Positions 34,726-44,325 are shown, counted from the stretch's first letter. The stretch: 64,000 nucleotides of DNA from an uncultured Collinsella sp. (GCA_900539035.1 UQAU01000007.1:8970-72969), one strand, 5' to 3'. Program-made: numbers and translations. Notes: a model not told the origin generated them from the letters alone.

Positions 34726-34754
34726 TTGAGAATGAGAATCATCTTTAATACGAT
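34726..34754 (+). promoter_or_regulatory. Probable promoter of the NCS2 permease operon with a Fur-box-like sequence
   Basis: TTGAGA (34726-34731), 17-bp spacer, TACGAT (34749-34754). The spacer region reads GAGAATGAGAATCATC (34728-34743), similar to the GATAATGATAATCATT array bound by Fur. The 352-bp gap is AT-rich compared with its surroundings and contains no gene. Confidence 0.5.
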
Positions 34755-34841
34755 ATGCAATGAAGGCACAACCTCAACCCCGCACTGCGTCACAATAGAG
34801 CGTCAGATGCGAAAACAACTACTTCGAGGATTGGTGGTCAA

Positions 34842-36236
34842 ATGACCCAGGAGACGGTTACGAACGGCACTGAAGCCCTGTTCACTCGCGAAGGCATGCC
34901 TCCCGTTAAGGAAATGATCCCGTGTGCCCTTCAGCACGTACTGGCATCGTTTGCCGGCATCATTACCCCGGCGGTCATCATGGCCGGCGTCTACGGCTTT
35001 AATAGCCAGCAGAGTACCGACATCATCCAGGTCGCGCTCATTCTTTCGGCGATCGACACGGCCCTTCAGGCCTTCGCTCCCTTCCGTCGCATCGGCGGCG
35101 GCCTGCCCATCGTCATGGGCGTTTCGTTCGCGTTCCTGCCGGCCCTGCAGGCCATGGGTGCCTCGGGCTTTAGCTTTGGTGCGCTGCTGGGTGGCGAGAT
35201 CGTCGGCGGCGCCGTCGCGGTCCTCTTTGGTCTGGCCTACAGCAAGATCAAGTGGCTGTTCCCGCCCGTCGTGACCGGTACGGTCATCTTCTCCATCGGC
35301 GTTTCGCTGTATCCCACGGCCGTCAAGTATATGGCCGGCGGTATGGGTACGCCGCTGTGGGGCACCCCGCAGGCCTGGTGCGTCGCTCTTATCACCTTCG
35401 CCGTGGTCTTTGCGCTCGCCAACTTTGGCAAGGGCACGCTCAAGCTGGGATCCGTGTTCTTTGGCATGATCGTTGGCATGATCGTCTCCATCCCCTTTGG
35501 CATGATCGACTTCTCCAGCGTCGCCACCGCTCAGGTCTTCGCTCTTCCCAAGCTCATGCCCTACGCGCTCGAGTTTGATCCCGAGGTCTGCATTACCCTC
35601 GCCGTCGTGTTCCCCATGGTTGCCATCCAGGTTATCGGTGACGTCTCCGCCGCCTGCCTGGGCTCCATCGACCGTATGCCCACCGAGCGCGAGCTCTCCG
35701 GCGCTATCGTGTCCCAGGGCCTCACCTCTATGGTCGGCGGTCTGCTGGGCGGTCTTCCCACCAGCGCCCTTGGCCAGAACGTGGGCATCATCTGCTCCAA
35801 CAAGGTCGTCAACAAGTGGGTCTTTGTGATCATTGCGGCCGTCTTTGCCATCGCCGGTCTGTTCCCGCAGCTCTCTGCCGTCCTTTCCGCTATCCCGCAG
35901 CCCGTCATCGGCGGCGCGACCGTCGGCGTCTTTGGCACCATCACCATGAACGGCGTGCGCATGTTCACCCGCGAGGGCCTCACGCAGCGCACCACCACCA
36001 TCGTCGGTACCTCCGTCGTCTTTGGCCTGGGTATCTGGATGGCCAGCGGTTGCCTTGCCGGTGAGGGTATGCCCACCTGGGTGCCCACCGTCATCGGCTC
36101 CAATGCCGTAACCCCCACCGCCATCATGGCCATTGTCCTTAACCTGATCCTTCCGCAGACGCCGGTCGTGGCTCAGCACATCGATGCTGCCAAGGACGCT
36201 GCCGTGGATCTGGTCTTGCCCGAGAGCAAGAAGTAA
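34842..36236 (+). CDS. NCS2-family purine (xanthine/urate-type) permease
   Basis: 464 residues, about 12-14 membrane segments. Nucleobase:cation symporter-2 hallmarks: IPCALQHVLASFAGIITPAVI near the N-terminus and the QNVGIICSNKVV motif (usual form QN-x-G-x4-T) in the C-terminal half. It should import a purine such as xanthine or urate with protons. It leads the ssnA-ygfK-ferredoxin-xdhD series on the same strand, which supports a purine rather than uracil substrate. ATG at 34842, weak ribosome binding site GGTGG. Confidence 0.88.
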   Translation: MTQETVTNGTEALFTREGMPPVKEMIPCALQHVLASFAGIITPAVIMAGVYGFNSQQSTDIIQVALILSAIDTALQAFAPFRRIGGGLPIVMGVSFAFLPALQAMGASGFSFGALLGGEIVGGAVAVLFGLAYSKIKWLFPPVVTGTVIFSIGVSLYPTAVKYMAGGMGTPLWGTPQAWCVALITFAVVFALANFGKGTLKLGSVFFGMIVGMIVSIPFGMIDFSSVATAQVFALPKLMPYALEFDPEVCITLAVVFPMVAIQVIGDVSAACLGSIDRMPTERELSGAIVSQGLTSMVGGLLGGLPTSALGQNVGIICSNKVVNKWVFVIIAAVFAIAGLFPQLSAVLSAIPQPVIGGATVGVFGTITMNGVRMFTREGLTQRTTTIVGTSVVFGLGIWMASGCLAGEGMPTWVPTVIGSNAVTPTAIMAIVLNLILPQTPVVAQHIDAAKDAAVDLVLPESKK

Positions 36237-36255
36237 CCAATTCGGTGCTATTCGT

Positions 36256-36290
36256 CGGCGGGCGCATCGCCTCGTCCGCCGACGTCATGC
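36256..36290 (+). other. GC-rich hairpin between permease and ssnA
   Basis: CGTCGGCGG and CCGCCGACG form a 9-bp stem around a loop of about 14 nt. No U-run, so it is more likely an mRNA-processing or stability hairpin than a terminator. Confidence 0.45.
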
Positions 36291-36431
36291 GGTGCCAAGC
36301 CGCACTTCAAAGGGTTTGTCCCTTTGGTGAAGCGTTGACGGGAGAGGGCCCGTTTCCGGTGTAGGCCGGCGCTTCGCACTCCGCCATGTCAGAGGTGTCA
36401 AACCCCGCCCCTGATGTTGAAGGGAGCATTT

Positions 36432-37787
36432 ATGCTTCTGGTCGCTAACGGTTCCGTCTTTACCCGCAATGCTCAGGCCCCGTTCATTCCAAACGGTGCG
36501 GTCGCCATTGACGGAGATACGATCGTCGAAGTAGGTCCCGAGTGCGAGCTCAAGGCCAAGTACCCGGATGCCGAGTACGTCGATGCCCAGGGCAACCTCA
36601 TCATGCCCGGACTCATCAACTGCCACACCCACATCTACTCGGGTCTGGCCCGCGGCCTTGCCATTAAGGGCTGCAACCCCACCAACTTCCTGGAGAATCT
36701 CGAGCAGCAGTGGTGGAAGATCGACGACAATCTGACGCTCGACGGCACCAAGGCAAGCGCCTATGCCACGATTCTGGACTCCATTCGCGATGGTGTCACC
36801 ACGATCTTCGACCACCACGCGAGCTTCTGCGAGATCCCGGGAAGCCTCTTTACCATTAAGGATGCAGCTCAGGAGCTGGGCATGCGTTCGTGCCTGTGCT
36901 ACGAGGTCTCCGATCGCCGCGGCCAGGAAAAATGCGACCAGGCCATTGCCGAGAACGCCGAATTTGCCCAGTGGGCCGCCAAGGAGCGTCGCGACAACGA
37001 CAACCACATGATCGCTGCCATGTTTGGCGGACATGCCACCTTTACACTTTCGGACGAGACCATGGATAAGATGGCCGAGGCCAACAACGGCCTGACCGGC
37101 TTCCACATCCATGTGTGCGAGGGCATGAACGACGTGTGGGATTCCCGCCTCAACCGCGGTGGTATCAGCCCCGTCGAGCGCCTGCTGCAGCACAACCTGC
37201 TGGGTCCCGACACCATGCTCGGCCACTGCATCCACGTGACGCCTGCCGAGATGGATATCGTCAAGGAGTCCGGCACTTGGCTCGTCAACAACCCCGAATC
37301 TAATATGGGCAACGCCGTGGGCTGCGCCCCCGTGCTCGAGTTCTTCCGCCGCGGCATTCCCGTGTGCATGGGCACAGACGCCTACACCCACGATATGCTC
37401 GAGAGCCTTAAGGTCTTCCTGATCATTCAGCGCCACAACGCCGCCATGCCCAACGTGGGCTGGTGCGAGGCCATGACCATGCTGTTCGAGAACAACGCCA
37501 AGATGGCGAGCAAGTACTTCGATCGCAAGCTCGGTGTGCTCGAGGCCGGCGCTGCCGCCGACGTCATCGTCATGGACTACAAGCCCTTTACGCCGCTGAG
37601 CGAGGAGAATATCGACGGCCACATGCTCTTTGGCATGATGGGCAAAAACTGCCGCACCACCATCATCAACGGCCGCGTCCTGTACAAGGATCGCGAGTTC
37701 GTTGGGATTGATGAGGAAAAGATCAACGCGTGGACCATGGCTGAGTCCAAGAAGCTCTGGAGCACGCTCAACGATCGCGCCTACTAA
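36432..37787 (+). CDS. ssnA: SsnA-type aminohydrolase of selenium-linked purine catabolism
   Basis: 451 residues from the ATG at 36432 (AGGGAG 5 bases upstream). Amidohydrolase-superfamily enzyme of the ATZ/TRZ branch. Metal ligands are visible: HxH in NCHTHIYSG, His in GFHIHVCEG, His in LGHCIHV and Asp in MGTDAYTHD. E. coli SsnA (442 residues) lies next to ygfK as here. It probably removes an amino or other ring substituent from a purine or its reduced product; the exact substrate is not fixed by the sequence. Confidence 0.9.
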   Translation: MLLVANGSVFTRNAQAPFIPNGAVAIDGDTIVEVGPECELKAKYPDAEYVDAQGNLIMPGLINCHTHIYSGLARGLAIKGCNPTNFLENLEQQWWKIDDNLTLDGTKASAYATILDSIRDGVTTIFDHHASFCEIPGSLFTIKDAAQELGMRSCLCYEVSDRRGQEKCDQAIAENAEFAQWAAKERRDNDNHMIAAMFGGHATFTLSDETMDKMAEANNGLTGFHIHVCEGMNDVWDSRLNRGGISPVERLLQHNLLGPDTMLGHCIHVTPAEMDIVKESGTWLVNNPESNMGNAVGCAPVLEFFRRGIPVCMGTDAYTHDMLESLKVFLIIQRHNAAMPNVGWCEAMTMLFENNAKMASKYFDRKLGVLEAGAAADVIVMDYKPFTPLSEENIDGHMLFGMMGKNCRTTIINGRVLYKDREFVGIDEEKINAWTMAESKKLWSTLNDRAY

Positions 37788-37802
37788 TTACAAGTAGATT
37801 CA

Positions 37803-37836
37803 CGCGCGTCGGATGTTTCGCCGCATCCGGCGCGCG
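37803..37836 (+). other. Strong GC-rich hairpin between ssnA and ygfK
   Basis: CGCGCGTCGGATG (37803-37815) pairs with CATCCGGCGCGCG (37824-37836) apart from one G-U; 8-nt loop. No U-run follows. Likely an intra-operon stability or processing element. Confidence 0.5.
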
Positions 37837-37935
37837 TATAGGCGGCCTCCGCGGGGTCGCCGGCGCTGTGCTAGCACTACACCGTATTTGCGCCCGCCGC
37901 GCGGTCTCGCCGGGCGTTACAGAGAGGAGCTCATT

Positions 37936-40935
37936 ATGAGCGACATCATGAGGCCGATCCCGTTTTCGCAGCTGATGAACTGGATCATCGAGGAGCACAA
38001 GACTCAGGGCGCCGTCTTTGGCGTGCGCAAGATGGTCACGACCAACCAGGAGGGTGCGCTTCCCATTTTTGACGAGCGTATCGAGACTCCGTTTGGCCCG
38101 GCCGCCGGTCCCAACACGCAGCTTGCCCAGAACATCGTGGCCTCTTATGTGGCCGGTTCCCGCTTCTTTGAGCTTAAGACCGTTCAGGTTATGGACGGCG
38201 AGGAGCTCTCCAAGTGCGTTAACAAGCCCTGTATCGTGGCACAGGACGAGTGCTACAACTGCGAGTGGTCGACCGAGCTCGAGGTTCCGCAGGCCTTTGC
38301 CGAGTACGTGAAGGCATGGTTCGCCTGCCACCTGATCGCTCGCGAGTACGGCCTGGGAAGCCCGGACGGTTTTGTCTTCAACATGTCCGTGGGTTATGAC
38401 CTGGAGGGCATCAAGAGCCCCAAGGTCGATGCCTACATCGAGGGCATGAAGGATGCCAGCGGCTCCGACGTCTGGAACGAGTGCCGCGCATGGGCGCTTG
38501 CCAACCTGGACAAGTTTGAGCATGTCGACGCCGCGTTTGTCGAGTCCATCCCGGCACGCGTCTCCAACTCCATCACCGAGTCCACCCTGCACGGCTGCCC
38601 GCCGGCGGAGATCGAGCGCATCGCGACCTACCTCATCACCGAGAAGGGTCTCAACACCTACATCAAGTGCAACCCCACGCTGCTGGGCTATGAGTTTGCC
38701 CGTCAGCGTCTGAACGAGCTGGGCTTTGACTACATCGTCTTCGATGACACGCACTTCCGCGAGGATCTGCAGTGGGCCGATGCCGTGCCCATGTTCGAGC
38801 GCCTGATTGCCCTGTGCGCCGAGCGCGGCCTGGAGTTTGGCGTCAAGCTCACCAATACCTTCCCCGTCGATGTGACGAAGGACGAGCTGCCCTCCACCGA
38901 GATGTACATGTCGGGCCGTTCGCTGTTCTCGCTGACCATCGAGGCCGCCCGTCGCATTACCGAGCAGTTCGATGGCAAGCTGCGCATCAGCTACTCCGGC
39001 GGTGCCACGGTCTACAACATCCGCGGCCTGTACGATGCCGGCATTTGGCCCGTCACCCTGGCGACCGACGTGCTCAAGCCCGGCGGTTACGAGCGCTTTA
39101 GCCAGATGGCCGGCGAGTTTGCCGACCTGGATGGCAAGCCGTTCGCGGGCGTCTCTCTCGATGCCGTGACCGCGATCCAGACCGACTCGCTCACCAACCC
39201 GCTCTACAAGAAGCCGCTGCGTCCGCTGCCCGACCGCAAGGTCGCCGGCAAGAGCCCGCTTTCCGACTGCTTTACCACGCCGTGCCGCACGAGCTGCCCC
39301 ATCCAGCAGGATATTCCCGCCTACCTGGCGGCTGTTGACGAGGGCCGCTACGAGGACGCACTCAACATCATCATCGAGCGCAACGCCCTGCCGTTCATCA
39401 CCGGCACCATCTGCCCGCATCCCTGCGGCCGTGCCTGCGAGCGCGCGTTCTACGAGCCCGAGGGCGCCCAGATCCGCGCCAGCAAGCTCAAGGCCGCCCG
39501 CGAAGCCATGACCGCCGTGCTGCCCAAGCTGCGCGCCCAGGCCATCGCCAACGACGGCGAGCGCAACGTTGCCGTTATCGGCGGCGGCCCGGCCGGTCTG
39601 GCTACGGCGTTCTTCCTGACGCGCGCCGGCGTGCCCGTCACCATCTTTGAGGCCCGCGATTCGCTCGGCGGCGTGGTCCGTCACGTCATCCCTGAGTTCC
39701 GCATTGCGAGCGACGATATCTCCCACGATGCCGAGCTCTGCCTGGCCTTTGGCGCCAAGGTGCAGCTCAATGCTCGCGTGGAGTCCATCGACGAGCTCAA
39801 GGCTCAAGGCTTCTCCGAGGTGGTCGTGGCCACCGGTGCTTGGATGCCCGGCTCTGCGGGCCTGGGCGAGGGTGCCGAGCTCGACGTGCTGGAGTTCCTC
39901 GAGGCCGCCAAGAAGGGCGAGAAACTCGAGCTGGGCGAGGACGTCGTGGTCATCGGTGCCGGCAACACCGCCATGGACGCGGCGCGCGTGGCTAAGCGCC
40001 TGGCTGGCGTGAAGAACGTGCGCCTGGTGTATCGCCGCACCAAGAAGCAGATGCCTGCCGACGAGGAAGAGCTCGATTTTGCCCTTGCCGATGGCGTTGA
40101 GTTCTGCGAGCTGCTGGCGCCCAAGGCACTTAACGACGCCGTGCTGACCTGCGATGTTATGGAGCTTGGCGAGCCGGATGCAAGCGGCCGTCGCAGCCCT
40201 GTCGCCACAGGCGAGACCGTTGAGCTTCCCGCCACCACGGTGATCTGCGCCGTGGGCGAGGGCATCGATGCCAGCCTGTACGACGCCGCGGGCGTCGAGC
40301 ACGACCGTCGCGGCCGCCTTGCCGCCACCTCCACCGGCGTCGAGGGCGTCTGGGCTGCAGGCGATTGCCGTCGCGGTCCGGCCACCGTGGTCGAGGCTAT
40401 TGCCGACGCCGCCGAAGTCGCCCGCGCCATCGCCGGCGTGGACTTTAACAAGTACGCCGACTGCAACGAGCAGGCCGGTCGCGAGGACACCTGCTACGAG
40501 CGCAAGGGGTCGCTGTGCCGCGACAAGCGCAACTGCACCAAGACCCGCTGCCTGGGCTGCGGTTCGGTGTGCGAGGTCTGCTGCGACGTGTGCCCCAACC
40601 GCGCCAACGTTGCCATCAAGGTGCCGGGCCTGGCCAAGCATCAGGTCGTCCATGTCGACGGCATGTGCAACGAGTGCGGCAACTGCGCCGTGTTCTGCCC
40701 CTACCAGGAGGGTCGTCCCTACAAGGACAAGCTCACCCTGTTCTGGAGCGAGCAGGACATGGAGAACTCCGAGAACGAGGGCTTCCTGGCCGTGGGCGAG
40801 GACCACTTTAAGGTCCGCGTCGCCGGCACGGTCCGCACCGTCTCGGTCGATGCCGTCAACACCGGCCTTCCCGAGGCCGTCCGCCTGACCATCAAGGCCG
40901 TGCGCGACAACTATTCGTACCTTCTTAAGAAATAG
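37936..40935 (+). CDS. ygfK: YgfK, putative selenate reductase-like iron-sulphur flavoprotein
   Basis: 999 residues from the ATG at 37936 (GAGAGGAGC upstream); E. coli YgfK has about 1030. The order of parts is: a dihydroorotate-dehydrogenase-like barrel (about 1-430); a glutamate-synthase-small-subunit-like Fe-S region with CFTTPCRTSCPIQQD and CPHPCGRACE (about 444-500); two Rossmann folds, AVIGGGPAGLATAF (about 545) and VVVIGAGNTAMDAARV (about 670); and a C-terminal ferredoxin-like domain with several Cys motifs (about 868-925, including CNECGNCAVFCP). It can thus pass electrons from NAD(P)H through flavin and Fe-S centres to a substrate bound by the barrel. In purine-degrading anaerobes it is inferred to reduce a purine-derived ring. 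Frame extends upstream to 37813 without a start signal. Confidence 0.92.
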   Translation: MSDIMRPIPFSQLMNWIIEEHKTQGAVFGVRKMVTTNQEGALPIFDERIETPFGPAAGPNTQLAQNIVASYVAGSRFFELKTVQVMDGEELSKCVNKPCIVAQDECYNCEWSTELEVPQAFAEYVKAWFACHLIAREYGLGSPDGFVFNMSVGYDLEGIKSPKVDAYIEGMKDASGSDVWNECRAWALANLDKFEHVDAAFVESIPARVSNSITESTLHGCPPAEIERIATYLITEKGLNTYIKCNPTLLGYEFARQRLNELGFDYIVFDDTHFREDLQWADAVPMFERLIALCAERGLEFGVKLTNTFPVDVTKDELPSTEMYMSGRSLFSLTIEAARRITEQFDGKLRISYSGGATVYNIRGLYDAGIWPVTLATDVLKPGGYERFSQMAGEFADLDGKPFAGVSLDAVTAIQTDSLTNPLYKKPLRPLPDRKVAGKSPLSDCFTTPCRTSCPIQQDIPAYLAAVDEGRYEDALNIIIERNALPFITGTICPHPCGRACERAFYEPEGAQIRASKLKAAREAMTAVLPKLRAQAIANDGERNVAVIGGGPAGLATAFFLTRAGVPVTIFEARDSLGGVVRHVIPEFRIASDDISHDAELCLAFGAKVQLNARVESIDELKAQGFSEVVVATGAWMPGSAGLGEGAELDVLEFLEAAKKGEKLELGEDVVVIGAGNTAMDAARVAKRLAGVKNVRLVYRRTKKQMPADEEELDFALADGVEFCELLAPKALNDAVLTCDVMELGEPDASGRRSPVATGETVELPATTVICAVGEGIDASLYDAAGVEHDRRGRLAATSTGVEGVWAAGDCRRGPATVVEAIADAAEVARAIAGVDFNKYADCNEQAGREDTCYERKGSLCRDKRNCTKTRCLGCGSVCEVCCDVCPNRANVAIKVPGLAKHQVVHVDGMCNECGNCAVFCPYQEGRPYKDKLTLFWSEQDMENSENEGFLAVGEDHFKVRVAGTVRTVSVDAVNTGLPEAVRLTIKAVRDNYSYLLKK

Positions 40936-40946
40936 GCGAGTCTCTT

Positions 40947-41426
40947 ATGGCCAAATCCATTCAACATAACGTGGCCTACGTTGCCTGCGGAAGCGGCTGT
41001 GCTTCCGCAGGCGGCGACGCCCGCTGCAGCGAAGGCTGCATTGGCTGTGGCGCCTGCGTCACGGCCTGCCCCCACGGCGCCATTGCGCTGGTCGATGGCA
41101 TCGCCCGCGTGGACCGTTCCAAGTGCACGGGCTGCGGCCTGTGCGGCATGGCGTGCCCGCAGCGCGTGATTGCCTTCGTTCCCGGCTACCAGAACATTCT
41201 GGTGCGCTGCAACAACACCGACAAAGGTGCCATTGCGCGCAAGATCTGCGACACGAGCTGCATCGGTTGCGGCATGTGCGCCAAAAAGTGCCCCGCCGGC
41301 GCTATCCGAATCGAGGACAACTGCGCCCATATCGACGGCGCGGACTGCCTGTCGTGCGGCATGTGCGCCGTCGTCTGCCCGCATGGCGCCATCCACGACC
41401 GCACCGGCATTGCCGCCGGCGTGTAG
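40947..41426 (+). CDS. Ferredoxin with four [4Fe-4S] motifs (RnfB-like)
   Basis: 159 residues with four C-x2-C-x2-C-x3-C-P motifs: GCIGCGACVTACP, KCTGCGLCGMACP, SCIGCGMCAKKCP and DCLSCGMCAVVCP. The spacing and the RCNNTDKGAIARK segment between motifs 2 and 3 resemble the cytoplasmic part of RnfB, but no membrane anchor is present. Start ATG at 40947, 11 bases after ygfK; 12 bases before the hydroxylase gene. It very likely carries electrons between YgfK and the molybdenum hydroxylase, which lacks a FAD subunit here. Confidence 0.88.
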   Translation: MAKSIQHNVAYVACGSGCASAGGDARCSEGCIGCGACVTACPHGAIALVDGIARVDRSKCTGCGLCGMACPQRVIAFVPGYQNILVRCNNTDKGAIARKICDTSCIGCGMCAKKCPAGAIRIEDNCAHIDGADCLSCGMCAVVCPHGAIHDRTGIAAGV

Positions 41427-41438
41427 AGGGGAATCACC

Positions 41439-44216
41439 ATGGCACAGGAATTCACTTTTACCGTTAACGGCGTGGAGCGCACGACGACGCAGAATAAGCC
41501 ACTGCTGCGCTACCTGCGCGACGACCTGCATATCCATTCCGCCAAAGACGGCTGCTCCGAGGGCGCGTGCGGCACCTGCACCATCCACGTGGACGGTGCG
41601 GCCGTCAAGGCGTGCGTGCTGACCACCGCTCTTGCCGCCGGCCGCAACATCGTGACCGTCGAGGGCCTGCCCGAGGACGTGCGCGAGGCCTTTGTGTACG
41701 CCTTTGGCGCCGTGGGCGCCGTGCAGTGCGGCTTTTGCATTCCCGGCATGGTCATGGCGGGTGCAGCGCTCATCGCCGAGGATCCCGAGCCTACCGAGGA
41801 ACAGATCAAGTACGCCATCCGCGGCAACGTCTGCCGTTGCACCGGCTACAAAAAGATTATCGAGGGCATCTCGCTGGCCGCAGCGGTGCTCCGCGGCGAA
41901 AAGCAGATTGATGAGGACTTGGAGCGCGGCGACGACTACGGCGTGGGCAAGCGCGCCTTCCGTATCGACGTGCGCAAGAAGGTGCTCGGCGAAGGCAAGT
42001 ATCCCGACGACATCGACGAGCTCGATCAGCCGGGTCTGACCTACGCCAGCGCCGTGCGCTCCAAGTATCCGCGCGCCCGCGTGCTCTCCATCGATACCTC
42101 CAAGGCCGAGGCCCTGCCCGGCGTGGTGGGCATTCTGCGCGCCGAGGACGTGCCAGTCAACCAGGTCGGCCACCTTATCCAGGACTGGGACGTCATGATC
42201 GCCCAGGGCGATATCACCCGCTGCGTGGGCGATGCCATTGTGCTGGTGGTCGCCGAGGACGAGACGACGCTCGAGAAGGCCAAGAAGCTCGTAAAGATCG
42301 ATTATGAGCCGCTGGAGCCCGTGCGCAACATCGCCGAGGCCAAGGCTGCCGACGCCCCGCGCCTGCACGACAGCTTCTTTGCCTTTGGCAACACGGTGGA
42401 GCTCAAGGACAACGTATGCCAGAGCCGTCACGTGACGCGCGGCGACGCCGCCAAGGCGCTGGCGGAGAGCGCATTCACCGTGACGCAGCGCTTTACCACG
42501 CCCTTTACCGAGCACGCCTTTTTGGAGCCCGAGTGCGCCGTCGCCTACCCGTACAAGAACGGCGTCAAGGTACAGTCGACCGATCAGGGTGCCTACGATA
42601 CGCGCAAAGAGTGTGCCCACATGTTTGGCTGGGACAACGAGCCCGAGCGCGTGGTCGTCGAGACCATGCTCGTGGGCGGCGGCTTTGGCGGCAAGGAGGA
42701 CGTGTCCATCCAGCACCTGGCCGCGCTCGCTGCCTATAAGTTCCAGCGTCCTGTGAAGTGCAAGCTCACGCGCGCCGAGTCGCTCGCGTTCCATCCCAAG
42801 CGCCACGCCATGGACGGCACCTTTACGCTGGGCTGCGACGCCGAGGGCAACTTTACCGGCCTGGATTGCGAGATCAATTTTGACACCGGCGCCTATGCGT
42901 CGCTGTGCGGCCCGGTGCTCGAGCGCGCCTGCACGCATGCCGTCGGCCCCTACAAATACCAGAATACCGACATTCGCGGCTTTGGCTACTACACTAACAA
43001 CCCGCCCGCCGGTGCGTATCGAGGCTTTGGCGTTTGCCAGTCCGAGTTTGCGCTCGAGAGCCTGATCGACCTGCTGGCCGAGAAGGTCGGCCTGGATCCG
43101 TGGGAGATCCGCTACCGTAACGCCATCGAGCCGGGTGAAGTTTTGCCCAACGGCCAGATTGCCGACTGCTCCACGGCGCTGAAGGAGACGCTGCTCGAGG
43201 TCAAGGATGCCTACTACGCGCATCCCGGACACGCCGGTATCGCCTGTGCCATGAAGAACGCTGGCGTGGGCGTTGGCCTGCCCGATGCCGGCCGCTGCAA
43301 GATTCGCGTCGAGAACGGCGTGGCCGTGGTCTATGCCGCCACATCCGACATCGGCCAGGGCTGCAACACGGTCTTTTTGCAGGACGTTGCCGAGGCCTGC
43401 GGTCTGCCGCTGAGCTGCATTGCCAATGGCGAGTGCTCCACCGAGAACGCTCCCGACTCCGGCACCACGTCTGGCTCGCGTCAGACGGTCGTGACCGGCG
43501 AGGCCGTGCGCGGTGCTGCCTTCCTGCTGCGCGATGCCATGCTTGGCATCGAGGCCGGAAAGCCTGCACCCGATACTCCCGTGAGCGCGCATGGCGACGG
43601 CGTCAAGATCGAGTACGACGACGGTCGCGCCTATCAGCTGCACACACAGGAACTCGTCGCCGGCCAGGGTATGCATCCTCAAGATCCCGCTGCCGCCATC
43701 AAGGCGCTCGAGGGCTGCGAGTTTGGGTACGTGTACCTGGAGCCGACCGACAAGCTGGGCGCCGACGTTCCCAACCCCAAGAGCCACATCTGCTACGGCT
43801 TTGCCACGCATGTGGTCATTCTGGATGATGACGGCCGCGTGAGCGAGGTCTATGCCGCGCACGATTCCGGCAAGGTGGTCAATCCCATCTCCATTCAGGG
43901 TCAGATCGAAGGCGGCGTGCTCATGGGTATGGGCTATGCGCTTACCGAGGACTGGCCGCTCAAGGACTGCGTACCCCAGGCAAGGTACGGCACGCTCGGA
44001 CTGTTCCGTGCGCCCGAGATTCCGGATATCCACGCCATCTACGTGGAGAAGGACGAGCTGCTGCCCGTGGCATACGGCGGCAAGGGCATCGGCGAGATCG
44101 CAACGATTCCCACGGCACCCGCCGTGCAGAATGCCTACCGCGCGTTTGACGGCAAGCTGCGTCCAGATCTGCCCATGGTGGATACGCCCTACAGCCGCGT
44201 CCGTCACCGCGGGTAG
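41439..44216 (+). CDS. xdhD: XdhD-type selenium-dependent molybdenum hydroxylase ([2Fe-2S] + Mo domains fused)
   Basis: 925 residues. The N-terminal part (1-160) carries both [2Fe-2S] clusters: Cys39, Cys44, Cys47 and Cys59, then Cys97, Cys100, Cys132 and Cys134. From about 165 on it is the molybdopterin-binding large domain of the xanthine dehydrogenase family (GGGFGGKEDVS, GAYRGFGVCQSEFALE, GKGIGEIATIP). E. coli XdhD (956 residues) has the same fused plan. Enzymes in these clusters carry a labile selenium at molybdenum and hydroxylate xanthine or related purines. There is no in-frame TGA; selenium would come as a cofactor. No FAD-domain gene is present. Confidence 0.9.
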   Translation: MAQEFTFTVNGVERTTTQNKPLLRYLRDDLHIHSAKDGCSEGACGTCTIHVDGAAVKACVLTTALAAGRNIVTVEGLPEDVREAFVYAFGAVGAVQCGFCIPGMVMAGAALIAEDPEPTEEQIKYAIRGNVCRCTGYKKIIEGISLAAAVLRGEKQIDEDLERGDDYGVGKRAFRIDVRKKVLGEGKYPDDIDELDQPGLTYASAVRSKYPRARVLSIDTSKAEALPGVVGILRAEDVPVNQVGHLIQDWDVMIAQGDITRCVGDAIVLVVAEDETTLEKAKKLVKIDYEPLEPVRNIAEAKAADAPRLHDSFFAFGNTVELKDNVCQSRHVTRGDAAKALAESAFTVTQRFTTPFTEHAFLEPECAVAYPYKNGVKVQSTDQGAYDTRKECAHMFGWDNEPERVVVETMLVGGGFGGKEDVSIQHLAALAAYKFQRPVKCKLTRAESLAFHPKRHAMDGTFTLGCDAEGNFTGLDCEINFDTGAYASLCGPVLERACTHAVGPYKYQNTDIRGFGYYTNNPPAGAYRGFGVCQSEFALESLIDLLAEKVGLDPWEIRYRNAIEPGEVLPNGQIADCSTALKETLLEVKDAYYAHPGHAGIACAMKNAGVGVGLPDAGRCKIRVENGVAVVYAATSDIGQGCNTVFLQDVAEACGLPLSCIANGECSTENAPDSGTTSGSRQTVVTGEAVRGAAFLLRDAMLGIEAGKPAPDTPVSAHGDGVKIEYDDGRAYQLHTQELVAGQGMHPQDPAAAIKALEGCEFGYVYLEPTDKLGADVPNPKSHICYGFATHVVILDDDGRVSEVYAAHDSGKVVNPISIQGQIEGGVLMGMGYALTEDWPLKDCVPQARYGTLGLFRAPEIPDIHAIYVEKDELLPVAYGGKGIGEIATIPTAPAVQNAYRAFDGKLRPDLPMVDTPYSRVRHRG

Positions 44217-44284
44217 GGTAGAGCGCGGACGGCATTGCTAACGGGCCGTTCGCGCTCAACATCAACTACATACGCTGCGCCTTT

Positions 44285-44320
44285 GGCCCCAGCTCCATCG
44301 CGAGCCGGGGCCTTTTGTTT
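44285..44320 (+). terminator. Terminator after xdhD
   Basis: GGCCCC-A-GCTC / GAGC-C-GGGGCC stem (44285-44312) followed by TTTTGTTT. It ends the permease-to-xdhD operon. Confidence 0.9.
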
Positions 44321-44325
44321 GGGGC

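Noticed and set aside
37768..44207. Two minus-strand open frames of more than 1000 codons over ygfK and xdhD
   Set aside because: Shadows of well supported plus-strand genes with clear motifs; the antisense translations contain no recognisable domain.
41439..44216. Possible selenocysteine (in-frame TGA) in the molybdenum hydroxylase
   Set aside because: The frame is open throughout with no TGA. Selenium in this enzyme family is a labile cofactor, not selenocysteine.
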